Virus record (IMG/VR): IMGVR_UViG_3300025704_000015
Span: 1-64,000 of that record
Strand: one strand, 5' to 3'
Length of the DNA stretch: 64,000 nucleotides
Source of the DNA: a virus
The stretch's first letter is position 1; the number at the start of each line of letters is the position of its first letter. A program made the position numbers and the translations under genes. Below the pieces are notes generated by a model. That model ran no database searches and had not been told where the DNA came from. It saw only the letters and a program-made list of their open reading frames with translations. Below, in pieces: positions 9,605 through 17,856 of this stretch.

Positions 9605-10270
9605 ATGAATACAAACGAATTAATAAAAAGCATAGTTTCAGGCGATACTAAGCAATCTTCTTCGATTTTAAATACTCTTTTAAAAGATAAAGTTAAAACT
9701 GAAATTGATTTACAAAGAGTAACTGCAGCAAATAACATTTTTACTGATGCTGAAGATGTTGTTGAAGCTTGTGGCAAAGAGAAAAAGAAGAAGAGTAAAG
9801 AAGAAGTAGAAGAAGGTAATGAATTTACTAAAGCTGCTGCTAAAGCAGTTATTGATGGCGAAGAGGAATTCGAATTCAACGGTAAGACTTACAAAGCAAC
9901 TATTGATAAAGAAGCTGCTAAAAAAATCCTTGGTATTAAAGAAGATAATTTAGAAGAATCGACGGTAAATCTCAAATCTCTACATGGTAAGCCTTATTCG
10001 GTTTGGCATAATTTTAAATTAAGTGATTACAATAAAAAACGTGATGAAGTTTTAGCCTTTTTCCATAAACTTACTAATTCAAATAAGAAAGAGGTCTTTA
10101 TAGATGGAGAAGATATTGTTATTATGCATCGTGGAAAACCACATACAATGCCAGCCTTTTCTAAGAGAAGCGGCATTACTTTTAAAAATGTTTACGATGA
10201 TATTATAAAACTTTTAGATTCTGTACAACATAATTCAAGTTCGATAAATGAAGCAACAAGATTTGCATAA
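9605..10270 (+). CDS. Probable prohead core protein (gp67/gp68 position)
   Basis: A 221-residue protein between portal and prohead protease, where T4 encodes the core proteins gp67 and gp68. It starts with a helical segment, then a Lys/Glu-rich stretch around residues 58-72, then a compact FEFNGKTYKATID module and a basic C-terminal half. It ends with SSINEATRFA; I-N-E|A matches the gp21 cleavage pattern and a second candidate (LEES) is internal, so processing during head maturation is plausible. The end overlaps the gp21 region without spacing. The exact core-protein identity is not established. Confidence 0.6.
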   Translation: MNTNELIKSIVSGDTKQSSSILNTLLKDKVKTEIDLQRVTAANNIFTDAEDVVEACGKEKKKKSKEEVEEGNEFTKAAAKAVIDGEEEFEFNGKTYKATIDKEAAKKILGIKEDNLEESTVNLKSLHGKPYSVWHNFKLSDYNKKRDEVLAFFHKLTNSNKKEVFIDGEDIVIMHRGKPHTMPAFSKRSGITFKNVYDDIIKLLDSVQHNSSSINEATRFA

Positions 10271-10271
10271 T

Positions 10272-10928
10272 ATGAAACTAATAACAGAACACAACGAGGA
10301 GCTAAATTACCTCACCGAAACAAAGGATGGCAAAAAGAGTCATATCATCGAAGGTATCTTTATGCAAGCCGATCAGCTTAATCATAATAAAAGGATTTAC
10401 CCAAAGGCAATTCTAGAAGGTTCGGTTAAAAAATACGTTGAGAATTACGTTGCAAAAGGTCGCGCAGTTGGTGAATTAAACCATCCTGAAGGCCCTTCAA
10501 TTAATTTGGATAAAGTATCTCATCGTATTACAGAGCTTAGCTGGAATGGTAACAATGTTATTGGTAAAGCAAAGATTCTTGATACTCCAATGGGAACAAT
10601 CGTTAAGGGATTACTTGAAGGCGGTTGCCAACTTGGTGTTAGTTCACGAGGAATGGGCAGTGTATCAAAAAATCGCCAAGGCGTTGATGTTGTTAACGAA
10701 GACTTTATTTTAGCAACAGTTGATATTGTACAAGATCCTTCAGCTCCGAGCGCATTTGTAAATGGTATTATGGAAGGCGTTGAGTACTTCTTTGAAGGAA
10801 ACCAAATCGTTACAAAAGCAGCAGAGCATATTAAAGCTGAGGCTGACAAACTTTCTTTAAATCAATTAGAAGAGCAACAGCAGCAGCTGTTCTCATCCTT
10901 TCTTAAGGATATTTCAATTGATTTATAA
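10272..10928 (+). CDS. 21: Prohead core scaffold and protease gp21
   Basis: A 218-residue serine protease. The start MKLITEHNEE at 10272 is chosen over the in-frame ATG at 10248, which would run back into the previous gene. Conserved segments match T4 gp21: IEGIFMQADQLNHNKRIYPK, GELNHPEGP with the catalytic-type His, GVSSRGMGS with the probable nucleophilic Ser, and DPSAPSAFV. gp21 cleaves scaffold, capsid and internal proteins at (L/I)-x-E sites. Such sites occur right after the N-terminal tag of many late proteins in this window. Confidence 0.95.
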   Translation: MKLITEHNEELNYLTETKDGKKSHIIEGIFMQADQLNHNKRIYPKAILEGSVKKYVENYVAKGRAVGELNHPEGPSINLDKVSHRITELSWNGNNVIGKAKILDTPMGTIVKGLLEGGCQLGVSSRGMGSVSKNRQGVDVVNEDFILATVDIVQDPSAPSAFVNGIMEGVEYFFEGNQIVTKAAEHIKAEADKLSLNQLEEQQQQLFSSFLKDISIDL

Positions 10929-10976
10929 ACAAATTTTTTATTATGGTTAATGTGAGAATTTATAGTATGGGAAATA

Positions 10977-11045
10977 ATGAATATTAATGAGACTGAGATC
11001 GCTTATGATTTCCTCTCCAACTTAAAAGAAACTAAGAAAAACTAA
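10977..11045 (+). CDS. Possible 22-residue peptide
   Basis: A short frame (MNINETEIAYDFLSNLKETK...) fills the gap between gp21 and gp22 and ends two bases before the gp22 ATG. Its amphipathic, charged sequence is reasonable for a small core peptide, but nothing else supports it. Confidence 0.25.
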   Translation: MNINETEIAYDFLSNLKETKKN

Positions 11046-11047
11046 AT

Positions 11048-12448
11048 ATGTCTAATAATATATTAAACGAAGAATATGATGTTTTCGACATTGTCGAAGC
11101 TGACTTAGATTCTCTTGACACGTTAGAGGAAGTTCCTAATTTGGAAATAAGTGAAGAAGCCTCTGACTCTGAGGAAACACTCGATGATTCTATTGAAGAA
11201 TCTGTCGAAGAAACCGAAGAAAACGCTGAAGATATTGCAATCTATAATGAAAGCAATGAAATTAGTGAGGATGTCAATGAGATTGAAGATTATTTAGTAC
11301 AACGCAGAAATGCACGAACTAAATCCGAAATGGAAATAAGTGAACAACATCCTAACAAACAAGAAACAATGGAAGAACAAGAAATTAGCGAAGAAGCGGT
11401 AGCCGTTGAGGAAACCGAAGAAATCGTTGAAGGTTCTGTTGAGCAAGCTGAAGAAGTAGTTGCTGAACAAACTGAAGAAGTTGAAACTACTGAAGAAGTA
11501 GAAGAGATCGAAGAAGCTAAGAAAGCTACTAAGAAAGAATCCGATGACGAAGAGGAAGAAGAATCTGATGAAGATTCCGACGACGAAGAAGAAATGGATT
11601 CCGACGAAGAAGACGAAGACGAAGAAGAAGAAGACGTAAAGTCCGAAAAGAAAGTTAAAAAGGAAGATGCTATTGCGGTTGAAACCGACGATATTAAACG
11701 TTTAATTGAGTCAGAAGAAAACCTTACCGAAGGCTTTAAAGCCAAGGCTGCTCTTATTTTTGAAACTGAAGTTCGTTCACAAATCGCTGAAGCTAAGGAG
11801 AAGATCCAAGCTGAATATGATGAGAAACTAACTGAAGAAGTTGAGACAATGAGCTCAGCTTTATCAGAGCAAGTTGATGAGTATTTAACCTACGCAGTAT
11901 CTGAGTGGGCTAAGGAAAATTCAGTTGCTATTGAAACTTCTCTACGTACTTCTATTGCTGAAGACTTCATGTCTTCACTTAAGACTCTCTTTGTTGAGAA
12001 CTATATTGAAGTTCCTGAAACTAAGGTTGATCTTTTCGAGCAATTGGAAAGTGAAGTTGCCCAAGTTAAAGAGGACTTTGATAAGACACGCGCAATTGCT
12101 GACGAATTGGCCGATAAGGTTGATGCATTAACTCGTGAAAAGGTTATTGTTGAGTCATGCGAAGGTCTTGTTCAAACTCAAGTAGAAAAACTAAAATCAT
12201 TGGCTGAGGGCGTTGATTTTGAAGGTGAAGATAAATTCCGTGAGAGTATTAATACTCTTAAGGGCTTCTACTTTGAAGGCGCTGAGTCAATTAATGAAGA
12301 AACGGAAGAACAAGAGTCTGATGAAGATTCTTATTCAACCACAGAAACTATTGTTGAAGAATCTGCCAGCTCTGATAAGCCAAAGGTTTCCAAAGCAATG
12401 CAAAATTATTTAAGTGCTATTAGCAAAGGGAAGAAATTCTCCGAGTAA
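11048..12448 (+). CDS. 22: Prohead scaffold protein gp22
   Basis: A 466-residue acidic protein between gp21 and gp23. The first 210 residues are extremely Glu/Asp-rich and low in complexity. The rest is helical, with predicted coiled coil around residues 225-400. T4 gp22 (269 residues) is the main core scaffold, digested by gp21 after assembly. Here the acidic N-terminal extension makes the protein much longer. A candidate cleavage site L-N-E lies at the N-terminus. The C-terminal SKAMQNYLSAISKGKKF resembles the capsid-binding end of scaffolds. Confidence 0.85.
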   Translation: MSNNILNEEYDVFDIVEADLDSLDTLEEVPNLEISEEASDSEETLDDSIEESVEETEENAEDIAIYNESNEISEDVNEIEDYLVQRRNARTKSEMEISEQHPNKQETMEEQEISEEAVAVEETEEIVEGSVEQAEEVVAEQTEEVETTEEVEEIEEAKKATKKESDDEEEEESDEDSDDEEEMDSDEEDEDEEEEDVKSEKKVKKEDAIAVETDDIKRLIESEENLTEGFKAKAALIFETEVRSQIAEAKEKIQAEYDEKLTEEVETMSSALSEQVDEYLTYAVSEWAKENSVAIETSLRTSIAEDFMSSLKTLFVENYIEVPETKVDLFEQLESEVAQVKEDFDKTRAIADELADKVDALTREKVIVESCEGLVQTQVEKLKSLAEGVDFEGEDKFRESINTLKGFYFEGAESINEETEEQESDEDSYSTTETIVEESASSDKPKVSKAMQNYLSAISKGKKFSE

Positions 12449-12481
12449 AGCATTTCCTATACAAAAAACAAAACACAAAAC

Positions 12482-12489
12482 TATAAATT
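12482..12489 (+). promoter_or_regulatory. Probable late promoter of the major capsid gene
   Basis: TATAAATT ends seven bases before the gp23 ATG. This is the same close spacing seen for the other late octamers and predicts a near-leaderless capsid mRNA. Confidence 0.5.
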
Positions 12490-12495
12490 AAAACT

Positions 12496-13737
12496 ATGTT
12501 TAATTCAGAAGAACTAGAAAAAAAGTGGGCTCCCATTCTTGAGAGCGCCGATGCACCTGCCTTCGCCGATAACCATCGCAAAGCAGTAACTGCAGTTATG
12601 TTAGAAAACCAAGAGAAGGCACTTGCCGAAGCTCGTGGCCAATCGCAATACCTCAATGAAGCAGGCGAACCTTCAAACGTTGTTTCTGGTACCGATAACT
12701 GGGATCCAGTACTCATCAGCCTTGTACGTCGTGCAATGCCAAGCCTTATCGCTTATGATGTTTGTGGTGTTCAGCCAATGTCCGGTCCTACTGGTCTCAT
12801 CTTCGCGATGAAGTCTCGTTATAATGGCGTTGATGCATCTCCTGTTGAAACAACTGATGACGAAGCTCTTTTCAATGCTCCTACTCAATTCGCTCCTTCT
12901 ACCTCTACCGCACTTGGTGAAGGCAACATTACTAAGGACATGGGTTTCACTATCGAGAAAGTTGTTGTTGAAGCTAAGACACGTGCTCTTAAAGCTGAGT
13001 ACTCAATGGAACTCGCTCAAGACCTCAAGGCCATTCACGGTCTTGATGCTGAAGCAGAACTTGCTAATATTCTTAGCACTGAGATCCTTGCTGAAATCAA
13101 CCGCGAAGTTATTGATTCAATTAATACCGCAGCGGTTCTAGGTTTCACCAACCAACTTACTGGTACAGGTGATGAAGGTAACTTTGATCTTGACGTTGAT
13201 GCAGACGGCCGTTGGGCTGTTGAGAAGTTCAAATCACTTCTCTTCCAACTTGAGCTTGAATCCAATGAGATTGCTAAAGGCACTCGTCGTGGAAAAGGTA
13301 ACTATGTTATCTGCTCTTCAAACGTTGCTTCTGCTCTTGCAGCTGCAGGCGTTCTCGACTATGCTCCAGCTATCGCGTCCAACTTAAACGTTGACACAAC
13401 TGGTAACACATTCGCCGGTCTTATCAATGGCCGCATTAAGGTATATGTTGATCCATATGCAGTTGATGATTACGCTACCGTTGGTTACAAAGGTGCTAAC
13501 TCGTATGATGCTGGTATTTACTACTGCCCATACGTTCCTCTTACAATGGTTCGCGCCGTTGACGAGAACAGCTTCCAGCCTAAGATCGGCTTTAAGACTC
13601 GTTATGGTCTTGCTGCTAACCCAATGGCTCATGATCCTATTGCTGGTCCAACTAGTAAGCCAGCAGGTACTGCTAACAACCCTTACTTCCGTAGGTTTAC
13701 CGTTTCCAATATCAATGGTACTAACCCTGCTGTTTAA
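12496..13737 (+). CDS. 23: Major capsid protein gp23
   Basis: A 413-residue HK97-fold major capsid protein of the T4 family. It has an N-terminal cleaved arm, then GTDNWDPVLISLVRRAMP, the DVCGVQPMSGPTGLIFAMK segment, and a C-terminal FKTRYGLAANPM. The site L53-N-E|A-G matches gp21 cleavage and would release a 55-residue propeptide. Codon choice here is more C-ending than in neighbouring genes, consistent with very high expression. It is shorter than T4 gp23 (521 residues). Two hairpins follow. Confidence 0.97.
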   Translation: MFNSEELEKKWAPILESADAPAFADNHRKAVTAVMLENQEKALAEARGQSQYLNEAGEPSNVVSGTDNWDPVLISLVRRAMPSLIAYDVCGVQPMSGPTGLIFAMKSRYNGVDASPVETTDDEALFNAPTQFAPSTSTALGEGNITKDMGFTIEKVVVEAKTRALKAEYSMELAQDLKAIHGLDAEAELANILSTEILAEINREVIDSINTAAVLGFTNQLTGTGDEGNFDLDVDADGRWAVEKFKSLLFQLELESNEIAKGTRRGKGNYVICSSNVASALAAAGVLDYAPAIASNLNVDTTGNTFAGLINGRIKVYVDPYAVDDYATVGYKGANSYDAGIYYCPYVPLTMVRAVDENSFQPKIGFKTRYGLAANPMAHDPIAGPTSKPAGTANNPYFRRFTVSNINGTNPAV

Positions 13738-13754
13738 TTAGCAAAAGCTAAATT

Positions 13755-13822
13755 TCGTCCACTACCTTAGGACGACACAAACCCGATGAGGGGCTGTCAG
13801 AAATGGCGGTCCCTCATTTTTT
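13755..13822 (+). terminator. Tandem hairpin terminator after gp23
   Basis: A 6-bp hairpin (TCGTCC/GGACGA, 13755-13775) is followed by a second stem (ATGAGGG 13786-13792 with CCCTCAT 13811-13817) running into six T. The second is a classical rho-independent terminator for the capsid transcript. Confidence 0.8.
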
Positions 13823-13824
13823 GT

Positions 13825-13832
13825 TATAAATA
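13825..13832 (+). promoter_or_regulatory. Late promoter octamer before the tail-tube-like gene
   Basis: Perfect TATAAATA directly after the gp23 terminator, ending six bases before the next ATG. It restarts transcription and predicts a leaderless message. Confidence 0.7.
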
Positions 13833-13837
13833 ATAAT

Positions 13838-14329
13838 ATGATTGAGAATAATTTTTTACCGACAACCGATAACTTTACTGTTCATATTGGTACGCAAGCA
13901 AGTAAATCAGTTCTGAATAAAAACATTGTTTCGTTTTCATTACCAGCTATTACCAATAACGAGATTGCGACTCCTTATATGAATATGCCTGGATTTTCTG
14001 TTTCGGAAACAACAAGTAAAGAACCATTGGCCATCTCATTTATTTGTGATGAAACTATGGAAGCATATGAAGAAGTTTATAATTGGATGAATGATAATAA
14101 CAATCCAAACAAAGATTCCAATGATCAAAACTCTAGTTTAATTGATTTTAAAGATATTACAATTAATATTAAATCAAGCCATAATAATTTAAATAAGCAA
14201 TTACATTTTAAAGATGCATTTCCAACATCGCTTGGGGGTGTTGATTTTAATATACAAGCAGAAGGCGAACCAGTATATGCGGTATTCCAAGTATCGTTTA
14301 GATATGATACTTTTGAGTTTAGGAAATAA
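13838..14329 (+). CDS. Tail completion/tube-like protein (gp3 position)
   Basis: A 163-residue protein in the gp23-to-uvsY gap, where marine T4-like phages carry gene 3, the tail tube terminator. The C-terminal half (HFKDAFPTSLGGVDFN...FQVSFRYDTFEFRK) resembles the fold signature of tube-type proteins such as gp19 (DAFPTNIS...VEFNYQYW). It is therefore a member of the tube, terminator and initiator superfamily. Whether it is gp3 or a gp54-like initiator cannot be settled here. Order favours gp3. Confidence 0.65.
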   Translation: MIENNFLPTTDNFTVHIGTQASKSVLNKNIVSFSLPAITNNEIATPYMNMPGFSVSETTSKEPLAISFICDETMEAYEEVYNWMNDNNNPNKDSNDQNSSLIDFKDITINIKSSHNNLNKQLHFKDAFPTSLGGVDFNIQAEGEPVYAVFQVSFRYDTFEFRK

Positions 14330-14347
14330 GCATTATATATAAATTAT

Positions 14348-14797
14348 ATGATGGATCTAGAATCACTACTAAAACTGTGGGAAACCGATTCTAAAATTGA
14401 CGATGTTAATTTAGATGATACAAGTATTAACAGCGCGAAGCTGCATAGTAAATATCTTGAGTTACATTCTCACGCTAAACTAAGACTAAAGAAAAAAGAA
14501 TTAGAATTAGCCGTTTTGAATAAAGACCTTTGGTTATATTACAATGGTAAAATGACTAAAGAAGAAATGGATGCGTTAAGTTGGAATTACGATCCTTTTA
14601 ATGGAATGGCCAAACCGCTTAAAGGCGACATGAATAAATTTTATGATGCTGACCCAAATAAAGTTGAGATGGAAATGAGAGTTGAATACTTAAAAACCTA
14701 TTGCGATACTTGTAAAGATATAATTGATAATGTTCGTTTTAGACATTTAACTATTAAGAATATAATCGCGCATCGCCAGTTTGTATCTGGAAATTAA
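14348..14797 (+). CDS. uvsY: UvsY recombination mediator
   Basis: A 149-residue, mostly helical protein just before uvsW, as in marine T4-like phages. It shares UvsY features: SAKLHSKYLELHSHAKLRLKK, LWLYYNGKMT, and a C-terminal DIIDNVRFRHLTIKNIIAHRQF ending in a short basic tail. UvsY loads the UvsX recombinase onto ssDNA coated by gp32. A second Met directly follows the first. The next gene starts two bases after the stop. Confidence 0.88.
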   Translation: MMDLESLLKLWETDSKIDDVNLDDTSINSAKLHSKYLELHSHAKLRLKKKELELAVLNKDLWLYYNGKMTKEEMDALSWNYDPFNGMAKPLKGDMNKFYDADPNKVEMEMRVEYLKTYCDTCKDIIDNVRFRHLTIKNIIAHRQFVSGN

Positions 14798-14799
14798 AA

Positions 14800-16173
14800 A
14801 TGAGTAGTACGTATGACATATCACATGTAGATGAAACCTTAATTCATATTAAGTCGGATGATTCTGGTGCTATGATGGATCTTAGCGAGCATTATACTTT
14901 TTATGTTGACGGGTATAAATTTATGCCAAGTTACAGAAATAAGATGTGGGATGGAAAAATTCGTTTACTGAATATGCGCAATAATACTTTGCCATATGGT
15001 TTATTACCAAAGACACTTAGTTTTGCAAAGGATAGTGGATATGGAATTAACCTTTGCTCTACTCTTAAAAACAAAGAGGTTATAGATAAAGATTACCTTG
15101 ATAAATTTGCAAATTCTCAAGAGCTAAGAGCTGGAGGAAAAAAAATTGAGCTTCGTGATTATCAGTATGACGCATTTATTCATGGAATTACTGAGGGCAG
15201 ATCATTAATTGTTTCACCAACTGGTTCTGGTAAGAGTTTAATAATTTACATGTATATCAAATGGTATATAGAAAATCATGATGATAATGTTTTAATCATT
15301 GTTCCAACTACTTCATTGGTTGAACAAATGAGTAAAGACTTTGCCGATTATAGTTCACACGATGATTCCTTTGATGCTGATCTCGAAATACATAAAATAT
15401 ATTCTGGTAAAGAAAAAGAAAACTTTGATGCTCGTGTTATTATTTCAACATGGCAAAGCGCTATAAACCTTCGGCCTGAATGGTTCCAACAATATGGGAT
15501 GATCATTGGAGACGAAGCGCACCTCTTTAAAGCCAAGAGTCTTAATAAGATTATGGGGATGTTAGTTAATGCGCCTTATAGAATTGGTACTACTGGAACT
15601 CTTGATGGAAGTCTTTGTAATGAATTGGTTTTAATTGGAAACTTTGGTCCAACGTTTAACGTAATTTCAACTAAGAAATTAATTGATTCAAAGACACTCG
15701 CTGATCTTGAAATTAAATGTATTGTATGCAACCATGATGATGCTCTAAAGAAAGCAGTTGTTAAAATGGATTATCAAAGTGAAATTGCAACCATTGTTGA
15801 ACACCCAAACCGAAATAAATTTATATCAAAGTTAGCGCTTGATCAAAATGGTAATACACTTGTTCTTTTTAATCTCGTTAAGAAACATGGTAAACCTTTG
15901 TTTAAAATGATTCAAGACAGCGCAGATGATAAAGATAATATCTTTTATGTTAGTGGAGAAGTAAAAGCGGATGACAGAGAAAACATTCGAAGTATTGTTG
16001 ATACTAATCCCTTAACAACAACAATGAAATTTGGTTTAAAAAAGATCACTGTCGGGCAAAACGTAAAAGTTCCATTAACAGATGGATCTGAAAAATTAGC
16101 GTGTGAAATAACAATAGATGATGATGTATTAGAAAATTGGGTAATGGCTCGATGGCGTGAAGCGGGAATATAA
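14800..16173 (+). CDS. uvsW: UvsW helicase, N-terminal part (interrupted gene)
   Basis: 457 residues. Residues 1 to about 404 match the UvsW superfamily-2 helicase: an N-terminal domain, then LRDYQYDAFIHG, Walker A SPTGSGKS (about 139-146), DEAH box GDEAHLFK, and FYVSGEVKADDRENIR. The last 50 residues (from about TNPLTTT) do not look like UvsW. The remaining helicase motifs (VASTG.FSTGI, QSIGRGLRK) resume in another frame at 16323. UvsW unwinds branched recombination intermediates and ends origin-type replication. As it stands the enzyme is split in two. Confidence 0.85.
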   Translation: MSSTYDISHVDETLIHIKSDDSGAMMDLSEHYTFYVDGYKFMPSYRNKMWDGKIRLLNMRNNTLPYGLLPKTLSFAKDSGYGINLCSTLKNKEVIDKDYLDKFANSQELRAGGKKIELRDYQYDAFIHGITEGRSLIVSPTGSGKSLIIYMYIKWYIENHDDNVLIIVPTTSLVEQMSKDFADYSSHDDSFDADLEIHKIYSGKEKENFDARVIISTWQSAINLRPEWFQQYGMIIGDEAHLFKAKSLNKIMGMLVNAPYRIGTTGTLDGSLCNELVLIGNFGPTFNVISTKKLIDSKTLADLEIKCIVCNHDDALKKAVVKMDYQSEIATIVEHPNRNKFISKLALDQNGNTLVLFNLVKKHGKPLFKMIQDSADDKDNIFYVSGEVKADDRENIRSIVDTNPLTTTMKFGLKKITVGQNVKVPLTDGSEKLACEITIDDDVLENWVMARWREAGI

Positions 16174-16343
16174 AAGTAAAAAGACTTGGATGTTCTGGTG
16201 TACCTGGGAGGGTTATAATAAGAAGGACATAGATTTTAATAATGAAGGAATGAATGATTTAGATAAGATAAGTTATTCAGAATATAGAAAAAGATTAATA
16301 TTAAAAAAAGAAAACAATTCATATGAAACCAGATAAAGTAACA
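16012..16343 (+). other. Foreign segment interrupting uvsW
   Basis: About 330 bases separate conserved uvsW sequence ending ...SIVDTN from sequence resuming TTGAIIVASTG. The segment looks coding but changes frame twice. The first half continues the uvsW frame (MKFGLKKITVGQNVKVPLTD to WREAGI). The second half is open one frame over (from about 16157 to 16336, YKSKKTWMFWCTWEGY...SEYRKRL). The helicase then resumes in the third frame. No intein start Cys or end His-Asn and no clear group I intron core were seen. It could be a degraded inserted domain, an unfamiliar intron, or an assembly artefact. Confidence 0.6.
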
Positions 16344-16658
16344 AATACCACCGGAGCAATTATTGTGGCAAGTACTGGTGTGTTTTCAACAGGAATTAAT
16401 ATTAAGAACTTACATAATATTATATTCGCTAGTCCAACAAAATCTCAAATTAAAGTTCTTCAAAGTATTGGTCGTGGATTGAGAAAATCAGATGATGGAA
16501 GAAAAACTACTGTATTTGATATTTCTGATAACCTTAGTTGGCGTAAAAAGAAAAACTATACGTTTAAACATGCTCAGGAAAGAATCCGTATATATAATAA
16601 AGAGGGATTCAAATACAAGATCTTCGAAATACCATTAAGTTTAGATGAAATACAATAA
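16323..16658 (+). CDS. uvsW: UvsW helicase, C-terminal part (interrupted gene)
   Basis: A 111-residue frame carrying helicase motifs V and VI of UvsW: VASTGVFSTGINIKNLHNIIF and VLQSIGRGLRKSDDGR, then the usual basic C-terminal region. It has its own ATG and could be translated as a separate subunit. Alternatively it joins the upstream part by splicing or frameshifting. It overlaps the next gene by 14 bases. Confidence 0.8.
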   Translation: MKPDKVTNTTGAIIVASTGVFSTGINIKNLHNIIFASPTKSQIKVLQSIGRGLRKSDDGRKTTVFDISDNLSWRKKKNYTFKHAQERIRIYNKEGFKYKIFEIPLSLDEIQ

Positions 16659-17031
16659 CGACATATCAAACAAACTTGATGTTAGAATCTTTACTACTAT
16701 TTCTGGAAGAGTCTTAATTGGAGAACTTATTAATGTATCGGATATTGGAGTTGAATTAGAAAATGTATTTTTAATGGACCCTTCTAATCCCGAAGGGATG
16801 GTTCCCATACATCAAGATTCAATAATGAATACATCAATAATAACTTTATATGATAAGATTATTGAAACTGAAACATCAGTTAATAGTGAATCAACTTTAA
16901 GTAATTACATTCAACATTGTTTAGGTAATACTTTAATGGATATTGAATCTAACTTTCCAAAAAAAATCAATAAAAAAAATAAGGATACTAATGATGATAC
17001 CTTATTTAATTGGAGGAATAGGTTTAATTGA
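16645..17031 (+). CDS. Small protein with possible Sm-like fold
   Basis: A 128-residue protein between uvsW and gp55. The N-terminal 75 residues (VRIFTTISGRVLIGELIN, DIGVELENVFLM) show the strand-Gly pattern of Sm/LSm-like proteins: a loop, an L-I-G-E-L strand, then a hydrophobic strand. The C-terminal half is helical then Lys/Asn-rich. No family is firmly recognised; the Sm-like idea is an inference from pattern only. The start overlaps the end of the uvsW C-terminal part. Confidence 0.6.
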   Translation: MKYNNDISNKLDVRIFTTISGRVLIGELINVSDIGVELENVFLMDPSNPEGMVPIHQDSIMNTSIITLYDKIIETETSVNSESTLSNYIQHCLGNTLMDIESNFPKKINKKNKDTNDDTLFNWRNRFN

Positions 17032-17131
17032 TTATTGTTTTTGTTATTCTATAGAATATTATACTATAAAATCAATAGTATGTAAATAATAAAATTCATA
17101 ATAATAAAAAAAGATTGATAGCATTTTGTTA

Positions 17132-17160
17132 TATACATTAGACTAAATCTATGGTATAAT
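17132..17160 (+). promoter_or_regulatory. Sigma70-like promoter of the late sigma gene
   Basis: TATACA (17132-17137), a 17-base spacer and TATAAT (17155-17160) lie directly before gp55, with the ATG nine bases past the -10. The message would start at or next to the ATG. Earlier transcription by host polymerase fits production of the late sigma factor before late genes. Confidence 0.7.
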
Positions 17161-17168
17161 ATATACAT

Positions 17169-17855
17169 ATGAAGGATAAAGATAAACCTACATCAGATGA
17201 AGTAGTCAATAAGAAAGCCGTTAAGAAGAAGACGGCAAAAAAGAAAACTGCTAAGAAGAAGACTGCGAAGAAACGTGGCCCACATTATATTGATAACGCT
17301 TTATTCGGGCAAGCCGTATCTGAACATGTTAAAGGTGTTAAAGAAGATATTGAAAACGGTATAGATCCAAGAGGTATTACTGATTATATTGGTAAATGTT
17401 TTTTGAATATTGCAGAAGGTCTTTCTCATAGTGGTAATTTTATTAACTATACATATCGAGAGGATATGGTTATGGATGCAGTTGAGAATTGTATTAAGTA
17501 TGTTAATAATTATGATATTGATAAACCTACGCGAACAGGAAAGCCAAACGCGTTTAGTTACTTTACACAAATTAGTTGGTTTGCTTTTCTAAGAAGGATT
17601 GCCAAAGAAAAGAAACAAACTGAGATCAAACAAAAAATAATCAGTACATCTGCTGTTGATGTATTTGCTGACTTTAGTGGAGACTCTGCTCAAATTGGTG
17701 AAGGAGTAATTAATAGGATGAGAAATACAAACCCATTCTTTAAAGAAGAAAAGGGCCCAACTCCTGAAGAAGTTGAGTTACCGCCAAAGCGTAGAGGAAG
17801 ACGTCCTGCTAAGAAAGCTAAGAACGGTCCTTTAACTGATTTTTTCGATAAGTAA
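17169..17855 (+). CDS. 55: Late transcription sigma factor gp55
   Basis: 228 residues. The N-terminus is a Lys/Ala/Thr repeat (KKKTAKKKTAKKR, about residues 17-38), then the gp55 core: HYIDNALFGQAVSEHV, DYIGKCFLNIAEGLSHSGNF, the YTYREDMVMDAVENCIKYVNNY region-2-like segment, and NAFSYFTQISWFAFLRRIAKEK. gp55 is the highly reduced sigma that directs host RNA polymerase to TATAAATA promoters. T4 gp55 is 185 residues; the basic N-terminal repeat and a second Lys/Arg/Pro-rich patch near the C-terminus account for the extra length. gp47 follows after one base. Confidence 0.92.
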   Translation: MKDKDKPTSDEVVNKKAVKKKTAKKKTAKKKTAKKRGPHYIDNALFGQAVSEHVKGVKEDIENGIDPRGITDYIGKCFLNIAEGLSHSGNFINYTYREDMVMDAVENCIKYVNNYDIDKPTRTGKPNAFSYFTQISWFAFLRRIAKEKKQTEIKQKIISTSAVDVFADFSGDSAQIGEGVINRMRNTNPFFKEEKGPTPEEVELPPKRRGRRPAKKAKNGPLTDFFDK

Positions 17856-17856
17856 T

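Noticed and set aside
11290-11745. Long minus-strand frame of 151 residues opposite gp22
   Set aside because: It is almost pure Ser because it is the antisense of the Glu/Asp repeat region of gp22. No promoter or start context.
12623-13741. Several alternative-frame ORFs inside gp23 on both strands
   Set aside because: They are shadows of the strongly codon-biased capsid gene and lack start context or promoters.
16012-16343. Intein or group I intron in uvsW
   Set aside because: No Cys/Ser start or His-Asn end of an intein, and no recognisable intron core sequences or exon U / intron G borders could be placed by eye. Kept only as an unexplained insertion.
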